54,220 nucleotides of DNA from positions 1 to 54,220 of the forward strand of contig JAPOWV010000080.1 of NCBI GenBank assembly GCA_026707445.1, given 5' to 3'. The translations under genes were made by a program, and so were the position numbers. The stretch is from Gammaproteobacteria bacterium. Lineage in GTDB: Bacteria > Pseudomonadota > Gammaproteobacteria > Steroidobacterales > Foliamicaceae. Below are positions 24,255-32,423 of this stretch, one piece after another (within the stretch, counting starts at the first letter, position 1; each line of letters begins with the position of its first letter). Below the pieces are notes generated by a model. It was not told the origin of the DNA. It searched no databases and was given only the letters and a program-made list of their open reading frames with translations.

Positions 24255-27200
24255 GTGGACGAAAACGACGAAGGCGCCATGGTGGCCATGGTCACCACCG
24301 AAAACGCCAGCGAAGTTACGGCTGATAACGACTACTTCGAAGTCGCTGACGGCAACCTGAAGCTGAAGGACGGAATGAGCCTCGATTTCGAGAACGTCGA
24401 AGGCGGAATGATCGAACTTACCCTTACCGCCAGCGGCGACGGCGAATCCGCCACCGCCATGGTCACGGTCACCGTCAACGACGTCAACGAGGATCCCTCC
24501 ATCGACGTGCGCGATGGCGAAGAGGTCCCCGGACATCCGGGCGTGATCTCTAACCTGACCATCGCCGAGAACGCCACACGGGACGACGCTCCGCCCCTGG
24601 CCCTGATCGAGGTGATGGATCCGGACACCGCCGATGCGGACATGCTCACCGGCGACGCCGGCGTGGCCGCCACTTCGGTAAGCGACGATCGCTTTGCCGT
24701 GATTCTCGACCCCGAGAACGGCCTGTGGCTGCATCTCGCGGAAGGCGCCAGCCTCGACCACGAGGCCGGCGCTGAAGTCACGGTCACCGTCACCTATACG
24801 GACAGTGCCGGCAACACCGCCAGCCAGGACGTTACGGTCATGGTCACGGACGTGAACGAACCCCCGGTCGTAGTCGGCGAGGTCGGTAACGTTGCCGCGG
24901 AAGCCGGCAAGGCGCTGAGCCATGAGATCGACCTCATGTCTATATTCAACGACCCGGACGGCGGCGACTCGATCGACAGCTGGACGCTGAGCGGCGGACC
25001 GGACTGGCTGGAGCTTGTCACCCGGCACGACGACGGTTCCATGACCGGCATTCTGCAGGGCACGCCGCCCACGACGGGCGCCGGAAGCGCTGCCGAGCAT
25101 ATGGTCACCATTACCGCCACCGACAGCGGCGGCGAAACGGCGAGCATCAGCTTCTACGTGGTCGTGGACGACGGCAACGACGCCCCCACCGGCATCAACC
25201 TGCTCAGCGACACGGGCCAGTCCGTGCTCGAGGTGGAGGTCGATGAGAACGACGCCTCCGGCGTGATCCTGGGCCAGGTCACAGTGGACGATATCGACAG
25301 TCCGCAACATCCCTACGGACAGCACCTGATCAAGGTGGATAACGACCGCTTCGAGATCCGGACGGACGACGAAGGCCGCAAGTGGTTGGCGCTGAAGGCC
25401 GGGGAGTCCCTGAATCGCGAAAGGGAGAGCGGCGAAGTATTGGTGACGCTCACCGCCATCGACAGAAACGGCGAGGAGAACCCCAAGGACGAGCAGAATG
25501 AAAAGGGCAAGTACAAGGGCCATTCCTCCGATCCGGTGACGTTCGCCGTCGTCATCAACGACGTGAACGACGCTCCCAGCGCCGGTTCAATCGGCAACTG
25601 GTGGGTCACCGTGGACGAGGACCTGGACGAGGACGAAGTGGACGCGGGCGATTGGCTGAGCTTTTCGCTGGAAACGCAGGTCGACGGCGACAGGTTCCCG
25701 GCCTTTTCGGACCAAGACCTCAACGCGGGCGATGAGCTCACCTATGCGCTGTCCGGCCCCGCCTGGCTGCAGATCGACGAGGAAACGGGCGAGATCACCA
25801 ACAAGGAAGACATGCTCCCGACGCGGGGCGTCTATCGCGTGACCGTTACGGCCACCGATGAGGACGGCCAATCGGCATCCAAGTCTTTCCAACTGCACGT
25901 GGCCCTGTCCAAGGCGGCGGACGACGGCACCCTTACAGACGATAACGACGAGCCTGAGATTGATCAAACCTCCTCGCGGGTCTACCGCGAACTTTCGGGC
26001 GAACAGAGGGTCGCCACGTTCCGGGTGAGCGACAGAGACCAGGACATTCCGGATCACCAGTTCGCGCTCAAGACGGTGGAAATCACCGCCATTACGAATC
26101 CGGACAATGCCAACGACCGGAACAACGTGACGTTGCAGGACCACGATGGCGACGATCCCGATGGCGATGGCCTTATAGATAGCGGAGCTAATGCCGGCCG
26201 CCCGGCAACGCCGATGCGCCTCTGGACCAATGACGACGGCGACCCGGCAACTGGTAGTTCGGGCTACGCGGCTGCGTTTGAGTTGTCCGATCCGATCAAG
26301 AGCAGCAGCGCCTGGACGTTCCACATTGAAGCAGTCGACACGAATCCCAGTCCGTATAGAGACACGACACATCTGCTTGACTACGAAGACGTGGATGAAC
26401 TCGATTTCACGATCAGGGCCAGCGACGGCGTTACAACCATAACGGAAGACGATGAGGTCCAGGTTAGGATTTCAGAACGGAATGAACCGCCTTATGCGCC
26501 GCCAAACGACGCTTCAGAAAGTATTGTCCTGAATGCGGATCTGACAGTGGAACAGGAGGCAACCAACGTCAAGCGGCTCTATATAAATCTGGAAGACCTC
26601 TGGAGTGATGATGACGACAGGTCCAATCAGTTGGAATTTGGAGCCTCCAGTAACGTGTCGTGGATCGACATCCTGTACGGCCCTGCCGAGTGGGGGGGTA
26701 TCGCGGATGGTCCGGATGGAAATGCGGCCACCGCCGCCGACAACATCACCTGGGGAGGCACAACGGATGAGGACGGCAACACGATAGATGTCGCGATCAT
26801 CGGCGCTGACGGTACCAATCTAGCTGACGATACTGCACCTGACCGTGATGAAATGGTGGTCATCGTGGAGATCGACCGCACGGAGCGGAACAACGAAGGC
26901 GACCGCGGCGGCTTTACGCTGACGGCCGAGGATAGAGAAGGCGCGACCGGCGAAAGGACGTATAACGCGCAGATCACGGACGAGAACCTTCCCGCGGAGG
27001 GCAACGCCGTCAGCATCAGCGGCAGCTCGCGGGAAGGCAGCACGCTGACGGCGCACTTCAACGACAACAGGGATCCCGATCTGGGCGGCGACGCAGAGCC
27101 TGCTCTGGTGCTGTACACCTGGTACAGGGTGGATCCCGATGCTACCAGCGGCGATCCGACAGGCACGCCCACTATCATCTCTCAAAGCACCAGCAATACC

Positions 27201-29300
27201 TACACGCCTGGTCAATTGGATGTTGGCCGCTATATCGGCGTGGTTGTGAACTACTACGAAGTCGCTCCGACCGATCAACTCGCGGGTAACGCGCTTGCGG
27301 CGGCGGCTACGCTCATCAATCTGGTGGGCGACGACACGACTGATCCTGATACGCCCGCAGATCCCAAAGCGGATATCACCTCAAGGGTGGTCAGCAACAC
27401 ACCGGACAAGGGCGCGGCGAACATCACCATCCTTGCGAACTCGGACGCCCTGACGGTCGCGAATACCGATCTGCGCATTCGTGACGGTGACTATTCAACC
27501 GCGACGAATCAGTTTGGTACGGTGGCTGATCCGGATAACGACGACGCCACCGCCACCCCGATGGTTTCCTTCGAGGTCTCCAACAATGGACGCGGCGGCT
27601 GGACGGCGGTAGATGACGACGACGTCACCTACGACGATACGAACAACCTGACATCGTTGAGTCTGGATGACGGCGAAGGCAAGTTCTACCGGGCGGTGGT
27701 GAGCTACAACGCCGATACCGGCGACGATTCGGCTACGGAAAGGGTCTACAGCGATCCGGTCCAGGTATCGGACGTTCGCGACGCGGATGCCACGGCTCCG
27801 CTTCCCACGGCCGACATTATCGGAAGCACCAATCCGGGCGGCACCCTGAGCGTTGATGTCAACGCCAACGTTGAGGTGCAGTGGCAGATACAAACGGGTG
27901 GCAAGTGGATAGATATTGCCGGCGCCACCGGCAGTCTCAGCCTGACCCAGGCTCATGCCGGTGCGACCGTTCGCGCCGTGGTCTCGTACCTGAGCCGGGA
28001 CGCGGACAATCCCGGCGTAACGGCGGTAACGACTGTCGCGCCTGCTGCTGAGATTGGGGGAACTCGCTCATCCATCCGTCCGGTCAAGGTGGATGATCAC
28101 GAAATCGAGGCCAGCGTGGGTGGATCGGGACACGGCTTCTTCAACACCGCCATCCTTTCACCTGCGGGGCACAACGCCACGATCGAGGAAACGGTGCGCC
28201 TGACCAGTCTCTTCCAGGATGCCGACACTCCGAGCTTCCGCCTGACCTTTGCGGCGGCGACCAGTCAAACGGATACCAACCTGGGAACCAACAGCGGCTC
28301 GGGTACCAACTATGTGTATGAGCACGCCGGGGGCGTGTTGGTGTTTGATGCCAGGAGTGGGAAGATCACTTACCTCAGCGACGAGTACCGGGGCCACGAT
28401 GGCACCGCCACCGACGGTGCCGGCAACACGATTACGCTGGAAGTAACCGCGGGTGATGCTTCGGGTAACAGCGCCAACAATACCGGCGGTAGTGCCAACA
28501 TCGTACTTCGGATCAACGTGGCGCCCACGGACATCACCTTCCGCGAGAATGATGCGACCGACAAGACGAATGATGCGAACAATACCGCGATCACCGAGGT
28601 CTCATTCAGGACCGCTTACGGTGCAACAATGCTCCCCGAGATCACGATCACGGAGAATGTCGAGCACACAGGCCGCGAAGTGCTGGCCGTGCTGGACGTG
28701 CAGGACGAGAACGCGGTGCGCAACAAGTTCGGGACTCATGAAGTCACCGTTTCCGGCGATAATCGTTTCGTGATCCGGAAGACCGGCGGCGACGACAGCA
28801 AGCGGGATCCGGACAGCGATGGAAGCACCTGGGAATTGCATACGGTGAGAGGCGCGACGTTCGACTATGAAACGGACGACCAGGACGGCAACCCGCGCAA
28901 CGGCATTCAGATCCTGCTCACATTCGAGGCCACCGATGGCGGCGGCCTGAGCACACCTACGCCGAACTCACCCGCGTGGCTCTTCGAAGGACTCCCTGCA
29001 GCTTGGTTGCATCAGCCGATCCAGTTGCTGGTCACGATCGACAACGACGAATCGGATGACGTGCCGAGACCGAATCGGAACACGGAAACCCCTGGCTTGA
29101 AGGACGACTCCGACGACGACGACGACAACGACCAGACGGACGGCGGTGACGACGACACCGACGGCGGCGGCCCGCCGCCACCTCCGGGAGCGTCGCTTGG
29201 TGGAATCATCGAAGACTTCATCGACAACATGGATCAAGGCGAACAGGACCTGCTCGAAGATTTTCTCCTCACAATCGACGACGGACTTGATATCGTTTAA
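24255..29300 (+). CDS. Giant cadherin/Ig-like protein, leaderless cassette copy 2
   Basis: A 1681-residue open frame from GTG 24255. The first 80 residues are almost identical to gene 1 (SLDFENVEGGMIELTLTASG), then the sequence diverges but keeps the same order of cadherin-like and dystroglycan-type repeats, Ig-like segments (VEVQWQ, IAGATGSLSLTQAHAG) and the tail SLGGIIEDFIDNMDQGEQDL to DDGLDIV. No export signal, lipobox or convincing start is encoded, and the frame upstream is closed by TGA at 24165. GTG 24255 lies inside a conserved repeat and has no ribosome-binding site. I interpret it as a silent donor cassette rather than an expressed gene; a translated cytosolic form cannot be excluded. 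Confidence 0.75.
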   Translation: MDENDEGAMVAMVTTENASEVTADNDYFEVADGNLKLKDGMSLDFENVEGGMIELTLTASGDGESATAMVTVTVNDVNEDPSIDVRDGEEVPGHPGVISNLTIAENATRDDAPPLALIEVMDPDTADADMLTGDAGVAATSVSDDRFAVILDPENGLWLHLAEGASLDHEAGAEVTVTVTYTDSAGNTASQDVTVMVTDVNEPPVVVGEVGNVAAEAGKALSHEIDLMSIFNDPDGGDSIDSWTLSGGPDWLELVTRHDDGSMTGILQGTPPTTGAGSAAEHMVTITATDSGGETASISFYVVVDDGNDAPTGINLLSDTGQSVLEVEVDENDASGVILGQVTVDDIDSPQHPYGQHLIKVDNDRFEIRTDDEGRKWLALKAGESLNRERESGEVLVTLTAIDRNGEENPKDEQNEKGKYKGHSSDPVTFAVVINDVNDAPSAGSIGNWWVTVDEDLDEDEVDAGDWLSFSLETQVDGDRFPAFSDQDLNAGDELTYALSGPAWLQIDEETGEITNKEDMLPTRGVYRVTVTATDEDGQSASKSFQLHVALSKAADDGTLTDDNDEPEIDQTSSRVYRELSGEQRVATFRVSDRDQDIPDHQFALKTVEITAITNPDNANDRNNVTLQDHDGDDPDGDGLIDSGANAGRPATPMRLWTNDDGDPATGSSGYAAAFELSDPIKSSSAWTFHIEAVDTNPSPYRDTTHLLDYEDVDELDFTIRASDGVTTITEDDEVQVRISERNEPPYAPPNDASESIVLNADLTVEQEATNVKRLYINLEDLWSDDDDRSNQLEFGASSNVSWIDILYGPAEWGGIADGPDGNAATAADNITWGGTTDEDGNTIDVAIIGADGTNLADDTAPDRDEMVVIVEIDRTERNNEGDRGGFTLTAEDREGATGERTYNAQITDENLPAEGNAVSISGSSREGSTLTAHFNDNRDPDLGGDAEPALVLYTWYRVDPDATSGDPTGTPTIISQSTSNTYTPGQLDVGRYIGVVVNYYEVAPTDQLAGNALAAAATLINLVGDDTTDPDTPADPKADITSRVVSNTPDKGAANITILANSDALTVANTDLRIRDGDYSTATNQFGTVADPDNDDATATPMVSFEVSNNGRGGWTAVDDDDVTYDDTNNLTSLSLDDGEGKFYRAVVSYNADTGDDSATERVYSDPVQVSDVRDADATAPLPTADIIGSTNPGGTLSVDVNANVEVQWQIQTGGKWIDIAGATGSLSLTQAHAGATVRAVVSYLSRDADNPGVTAVTTVAPAAEIGGTRSSIRPVKVDDHEIEASVGGSGHGFFNTAILSPAGHNATIEETVRLTSLFQDADTPSFRLTFAAATSQTDTNLGTNSGSGTNYVYEHAGGVLVFDARSGKITYLSDEYRGHDGTATDGAGNTITLEVTAGDASGNSANNTGGSANIVLRINVAPTDITFRENDATDKTNDANNTAITEVSFRTAYGATMLPEITITENVEHTGREVLAVLDVQDENAVRNKFGTHEVTVSGDNRFVIRKTGGDDSKRDPDSDGSTWELHTVRGATFDYETDDQDGNPRNGIQILLTFEATDGGGLSTPTPNSPAWLFEGLPAAWLHQPIQLLVTIDNDESDDVPRPNRNTETPGLKDDSDDDDDNDQTDGGDDDTDGGGPPPPPGASLGGIIEDFIDNMDQGEQDLLEDFLLTIDDGLDIV

Positions 29301-29309
29301 TCCACCCCC

Positions 29310-29357
29310 GCAACTTTACGTTGCAGCGAGGCGGGCCAAAAGCCCGCCTCGTTTTTT
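29310..29357 (+). terminator. Double-hairpin terminator of giant gene 2
   Basis: GCAAC/GTTGC (29310-29324), then GAGGCGGGC/GCCCGCCTC (29328-29350) and GTTTTTT. It is nearly identical to the terminators of genes 1 and 3. Confidence 0.9.
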
Positions 29358-29364
29358 GTACGCC

Positions 29365-29400
29365 CCTGGGGCGGAGGCGAGACGCCTTCACGCCCAGGGA
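29365..29400. repeat. Degenerate GC palindrome after terminator
   Basis: CCCCTGGGGCGGAGGCGAGA and the following CGCCTTCACGCCCAGGG form a decayed copy of the dispersed palindrome. The 29400-29544 gap otherwise carries only a candidate extended -10 (TGTGCTACACT) for the next gene. Confidence 0.6.
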
Positions 29401-29544
29401 AAGCCTCTTACGCGCAATGCGTTATCGTCGGTGATCGACAAAAGGTTCCTCACAAATCGAAAATGGACTTTCTTGCTGTCTTTTCGTATTTATGACGCTT
29501 CATGCCCGTGTGCTACACTGCCGAATACTTACGGAGAAGGAAGA

Positions 29545-29811
29545 ATGAACAAGACAATCATCGGATGTACCCTGGGTCTTGTAGCAACGGGAGTTACCAC
29601 AACCGCTGCAATTCTTGTTGCCATATGGATGACGTGGGCGGATACCAATGATCGGATCGCTTCGACCAATGATCGGATTGCGTCGTTGGATACACGAATG
29701 AGCGCCCAATTGGTTGAGCTGAGTGGTCGTGTAGGCAGGATTGAGGGCATCCTGACAGCACAGGGCGACATGCGCCCACCAGTTTCCGAGGTTGAAGAAA
29801 CGGTTCGTTAA
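29545..29811 (+). CDS. Short membrane protein with coiled coil
   Basis: An 88-residue protein with an N-terminal transmembrane helix (about 7-30, GLVATGVTTTAAILVAIW). A periodic stretch with two TNDRIAS units (33-48) leads into a helix LSGRVGRIEGIL. ATG 29545 follows GGAGAAGGAAG. The anchor is N-terminal, the reverse of the DUF1640-like proteins. It occurs only in the left arm of the inverted repeat, so it was probably inserted there or lost from the right arm. Function unknown. Confidence 0.6.
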   Translation: MNKTIIGCTLGLVATGVTTTAAILVAIWMTWADTNDRIASTNDRIASLDTRMSAQLVELSGRVGRIEGILTAQGDMRPPVSEVEETVR

Positions 29812-29828
29812 GCCCTCCCTTGCCCTGT

Positions 29829-29872
29829 CGTCCCCTTGGTAAGGAAGGCGGGACGCCCTCACTTCCAGGAGG
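29829..29872. repeat. GC palindrome copy upstream of coiled-coil gene
   Basis: GGCGGGACGCCCTC is flanked by ACTTCCAGGAGGTGGCTTGA. The same junction occurs inverted at 32315-32350. Confidence 0.7.
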
Positions 29873-29982
29873 TGGCTTGAACCACCTTTCATTCATTTGA
29901 CAGCGCCCGCTCGAATCAGCTAAAAAAGGGAGTGGAGGGATCGCCGCAGGGGCGTTCCAGAAAATGTTCAAGGAGGATAACC

Positions 29983-30402
29983 ATGCCGCAGCCCGCTCTC
30001 GACACGCACGCGGAAGTACGGAAACTCAAGCAGGCGGGCTGCCCGGAGGAGCAGGCAGAAGCCATGGTGGATCTGGTCAGCCGGGCCCCGCTGAACGCGC
30101 AAATCGCAAGAACTCTGGAGCAGATGCAGTTCCACCTTGAGTCCATCGAGTCGAGCATGGCCAACATGGCCACAAAGGCCGATCTGGAGTCCCTTCGCGC
30201 CGACACGGTGGAGCGCACCGGGTCCTTGCGCGCGGACCTGGTGGAACGCACCGAGTCCCTGCGCGCGGACCTGGTGGAGCGCACCGAGTCCCTGCGCGCG
30301 GACATGACCCGCATGCTATGGGTGCAGAGCCTGGGGCTGGCCACGCTCATCATCAGTTTGGCTGGCATGATGCTGTATCTGGCTGCCGGGCTGAGTGCGT
30401 AA
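29983..30402 (+). CDS. DUF1640-like coiled-coil membrane protein (copy a)
   Basis: A 139-residue protein. The N-terminal motif LDTHAEVRKLKQAGCPEEQA (6-25) is followed by helix, three 11-residue units of the ADLVERTESLR type (73-105), and a C-terminal transmembrane region (114-137). ATG 29983 has an AAGGAGG site. An identical protein is encoded on the opposite strand at 31793-32212. The perfect identity shows very recent duplication or ongoing gene conversion between the arms. It follows a giant gene in both places, so the giant gene and this gene appear to move as one unit. Confidence 0.8.
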   Translation: MPQPALDTHAEVRKLKQAGCPEEQAEAMVDLVSRAPLNAQIARTLEQMQFHLESIESSMANMATKADLESLRADTVERTGSLRADLVERTESLRADLVERTESLRADMTRMLWVQSLGLATLIISLAGMMLYLAAGLSA

Positions 30403-30435
30403 GCGGCGGAACTTGCGCAATAGTACGGCGGAAGC

Positions 30436-30483
30436 CCCCCGGGGACGTCCCTCGGCGGCATCATTGAGGACTTCATCGACAAC
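30436..30483 (+). pseudogene. Fragment of a fourth giant-gene tail
   Basis: Encodes PPGTSLGGIIEDFIDN, the conserved C-terminal motif of the giant proteins, then breaks off and is followed by hipA-like sequence. It is too short to be functional and marks a recombination junction in the centre of the inverted repeat. Confidence 0.75.
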
Positions 30484-30504
30484 GCGGAAGTCTCACCTTG
30501 ATTG

Positions 30505-31259
30505 TCGCTGCGCATTTCCCGATCTGGGCAAAAGCGCATTCCGCGGACTGCCCGGCCTGCTCGCTGACTCCTTGCCCGATACGTTTGGAAACCAGTTAAT
30601 CGACGTTTGGCTGGTCGATGCCGGGCGCAGGATCGAGGATTTCAACCGTGTGGACCGGCTTTGTTATATCGGGTCGCGCGGCATGGGCGCGTTGGAGTTC
30701 GAGCCCGCGATCCCCCAGCCGGGCGGGAACACGAAAGTGAATATCGCTCAACTACGCGAATTGGCCGAACTTGTAATGAGTTCGCGGAAACAACTGAGCG
30801 GCGTTCTGGAGGGGATCAATGATCGCGCTGCCCTCGAGAACATCCTGGCGGTCGGAACCTCGGCGGGCGGAGCCCGCGCCAAGGCTGTGTTGGCGTGGAA
30901 CCCGCAAACCGGAGAGTTCCGATCCGGACAGGTGGACGCCAATCAGGGCTTTGAGCCCTGGATACTCAAGTTCGACGGGATAACGGACAAGAATCAGCAG
31001 CAACTCGGTGATCCGCAGGGGTTTGGAAGGATCGAGTATGCCTATCACCGAATGGCGCGAGATGCAGGGATCGAGATGTCGGAATGATTTGTTTCGATCC
31101 GCGCGGGTCTCAGGGGTTCCGCTTTCTGCCACCCGGAAGATCGTGGACGAAGTGCTTTCCGCCGTGGCGAATTGGCCGCAGTATGCTGCCCAGGCCGGGC
31201 TGTCTATGCCCGACATCGACCGGATCGGAGCGTTACATCGCGTTGATACCCTGACGTAG
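30505..31259 (+). pseudogene. Internally deleted hipA pseudogene
   Basis: Encodes FPDLGKSAFRGLPGLLADSL through DAGIEMSE, matching residues 54-243 of the intact HipA at 22.0-23.3 kb. After a stop it resumes in another frame with NDLFRSARVSGVP through IGALHRVDTLT, matching about 374-434. The N-terminus and residues 244-373, including the catalytic loop, are missing. The 5' junction abuts the giant-gene tail fragment. No functional kinase can be made. It may derive from a second hipBA locus split by the cassettes. Confidence 0.88.
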
Positions 31260-31264
31260 GCGGG

Positions 31265-31304
31265 AAAAAAGCGAGGCAGGCATGAAAGCCCGCCTCGCTT
31301 TTTT
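31265..31304. terminator. Bidirectional terminator after the hipA pseudogene
   Basis: AAAAAA, then GCGAGGCAGGC/GCCCGCCTCGC (one mismatch) and TTTTTT. It is the same stem family as the giant-gene terminators and can act on both strands. Confidence 0.8.
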
Positions 31305-31362
31305 GAGCCCCTTTCTCCCCAAACGCGCCGCTTTTCCTGAAGTGGTTCGGAGCGCTGCTTGC

Positions 31363-31368
31363 TATACT
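31363..31368 (+). promoter_or_regulatory. -10 element for a likely leaderless transcript
   Basis: TATACT ends seven bases before ATG 31376, so transcription would begin at or next to the start codon. There is no ribosome-binding site. Confidence 0.45.
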
Positions 31369-31375
31369 GCCGCGC

Positions 31376-31642
31376 ATGGCCACCGCAGCTTTCGATACTT
31401 TGCAGGCCGCCCGCGAAATCGAGGCCGCCGGGCTGGAGCGCGCCCAAGCCGAAACCATTGCCCAGGCGATCCGCCGGCGAAGCGAAGACTACGCAACTAA
31501 GGGCGATATCGCCTTGCTGAAGAGTGATATCGCCGCACTACGGACGGAAGTCGCAACCATGATCGAAAAGGCCAAGAATTCCGTATTGCTCGCTATCCTC
31601 GCCGCCGTAGGCATCCTTGCGGCCATCGGACTGTTTGCGTAG
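31376..31642 (+). CDS. Short DUF1640-like coiled-coil membrane protein
   Basis: An 88-residue protein. It has the N-terminal motif FDTLQAAREIEAAGLERAQA (6-25), a short coiled coil (YATKGDIALLKSDIAALRTE) and a C-terminal transmembrane helix (SVLLAILAAVGILAAIGLF). It is the most compact family member in this window, with one or two repeat units. It lies in the centre of the inverted repeat, after the hipA pseudogene. Confidence 0.75.
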   Translation: MATAAFDTLQAAREIEAAGLERAQAETIAQAIRRRSEDYATKGDIALLKSDIAALRTEVATMIEKAKNSVLLAILAAVGILAAIGLFA

Positions 31643-31764
31643 CAGCTCAACAGGCGGAGGCGGTAGTGCAGACCGTGACACAGTTCGCACGACTCTACCG
31701 CAACCTTTTGTTCGGCAGTTTGGGCTGTGTGACCCTGATCATCGCCGCCATAAGGTTCCTCTGA
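31642..31764 (+). pseudogene. Remnant of another DUF1640-like gene
   Basis: Encodes AAQQAEAVVQTVTQFARLYR and a C-terminal hydrophobic segment (FGSLGCVTLIIAAIRFL) ending in TGA. The QQAEAVV motif and the terminal membrane helix match the family, with the coiled coil deleted and no start codon. Confidence 0.65.
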
Positions 31765-31792
31765 ACTACAGCGAACTCGCCCGCCTCGCCGC

Positions 31793-32212
31793 TTACGCAC
31801 TCAGCCCGGCAGCCAGATACAGCATCATGCCAGCCAAGCTGATGATGAGCGTGGCCAGCCCCAGGCTCTGCACCCATAGCATGCGGGTCATGTCCGCGCG
31901 CAGGGACTCGGTGCGCTCCACCAGGTCCGCGCGCAGGGACTCGGTGCGTTCCACCAGGTCCGCGCGCAAGGACCCGGTGCGCTCCACCGTGTCGGCGCGA
32001 AGGGACTCCAGATCGGCCTTTGTGGCCATGTTGGCCATGCTCGACTCGATGGACTCAAGGTGGAACTGCATCTGCTCCAGAGTTCTTGCGATTTGCGCGT
32101 TCAGCGGGGCCCGGCTGACCAGATCCACCATGGCTTCTGCCTGCTCCTCCGGGCAGCCCGCCTGCTTGAGTTTCCGTACTTCCGCGTGCGTGTCGAGAGC
32201 GGGCTGCGGCAT
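31793..32212 (-). CDS. DUF1640-like coiled-coil membrane protein (copy b)
   Basis: The 139-residue product is identical to that of 29983-30402, including the three 11-residue repeat units, the ribosome-binding site and at least 150 bases upstream. The shared block ends at 31782, a few bases after the stop codon, and the same block ends at 30413 in the other arm. It lies downstream of giant gene 3 in the same orientation, mirroring copy a and giant gene 2. Confidence 0.8.
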   Translation of the reverse strand: MPQPALDTHAEVRKLKQAGCPEEQAEAMVDLVSRAPLNAQIARTLEQMQFHLESIESSMANMATKADLESLRADTVERTGSLRADLVERTESLRADLVERTESLRADMTRMLWVQSLGLATLIISLAGMMLYLAAGLSA

Positions 32213-32329
32213 GGTTATCCTCCTTGAACATTTTCTGGAACGCCCCTGCGGCGATCCCTCCACTCCCTTTTTTAGCTGATTCGAGCGGGCGCTGTCAAAT
32301 GAATGAAAGGTGGTTCAAGCCACCTCCTG

Positions 32330-32364
32330 GAAGCGAGGGCGTCCCGTCCTCCCTCCCGGGGGCG
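32330..32364. repeat. GC palindrome copy in the right arm
   Basis: GCGAGGGCGTCCCGTCCTCC followed by CTCCCGGGGGCGTAC. It lies between the giant-gene 3 terminator and coiled-coil copy b. Confidence 0.75.
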
Positions 32365-32366
32365 TA

Positions 32367-32415
32367 CAAAAACGAGGCGGGCTTTTGGCCCGCCTCGCTG
32401 CAACGTAAAGTTGCG
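32367..32415 (-). terminator. Double-hairpin terminator of giant gene 3
   Basis: On the minus strand, GCAAC/GTTGC followed by GAGGCGGGC/GCCCGCCTC and GTTTTT. It is the counterpart of the terminators of genes 1 and 2. Confidence 0.9.
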
Positions 32416-32423
32416 GGGGTGGA

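Larger units (their letters stand above)
24108..30413 (+). repeat. Left arm of 13.5 kb imperfect inverted repeat (cassette A)
   Basis: This arm pairs with 31782-37658 on the other strand. Shared parts, in order: an identical head (24108-24170, inverted at 37596-37658), the proline tract, homologous giant genes, the two-hairpin terminator, a GC palindrome, and a nearly identical block carrying the coiled-coil gene (29850-30413, inverted at 31782-32350). The middle of the giant genes has diverged, and this arm has an extra 450 bases at 29.37-29.83 kb. The head begins ATATCAGTATCTTATGCTCT in both copies. Confidence 0.85.

Noticed and set aside
24170..24330. Alternative start GTG in the cassette head (GTG AAC ACC TCC)
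   Set aside because: This frame gives Ser/Thr/Ala then Arg/His-rich sequence and soon stops; it does not lead into the giant protein.
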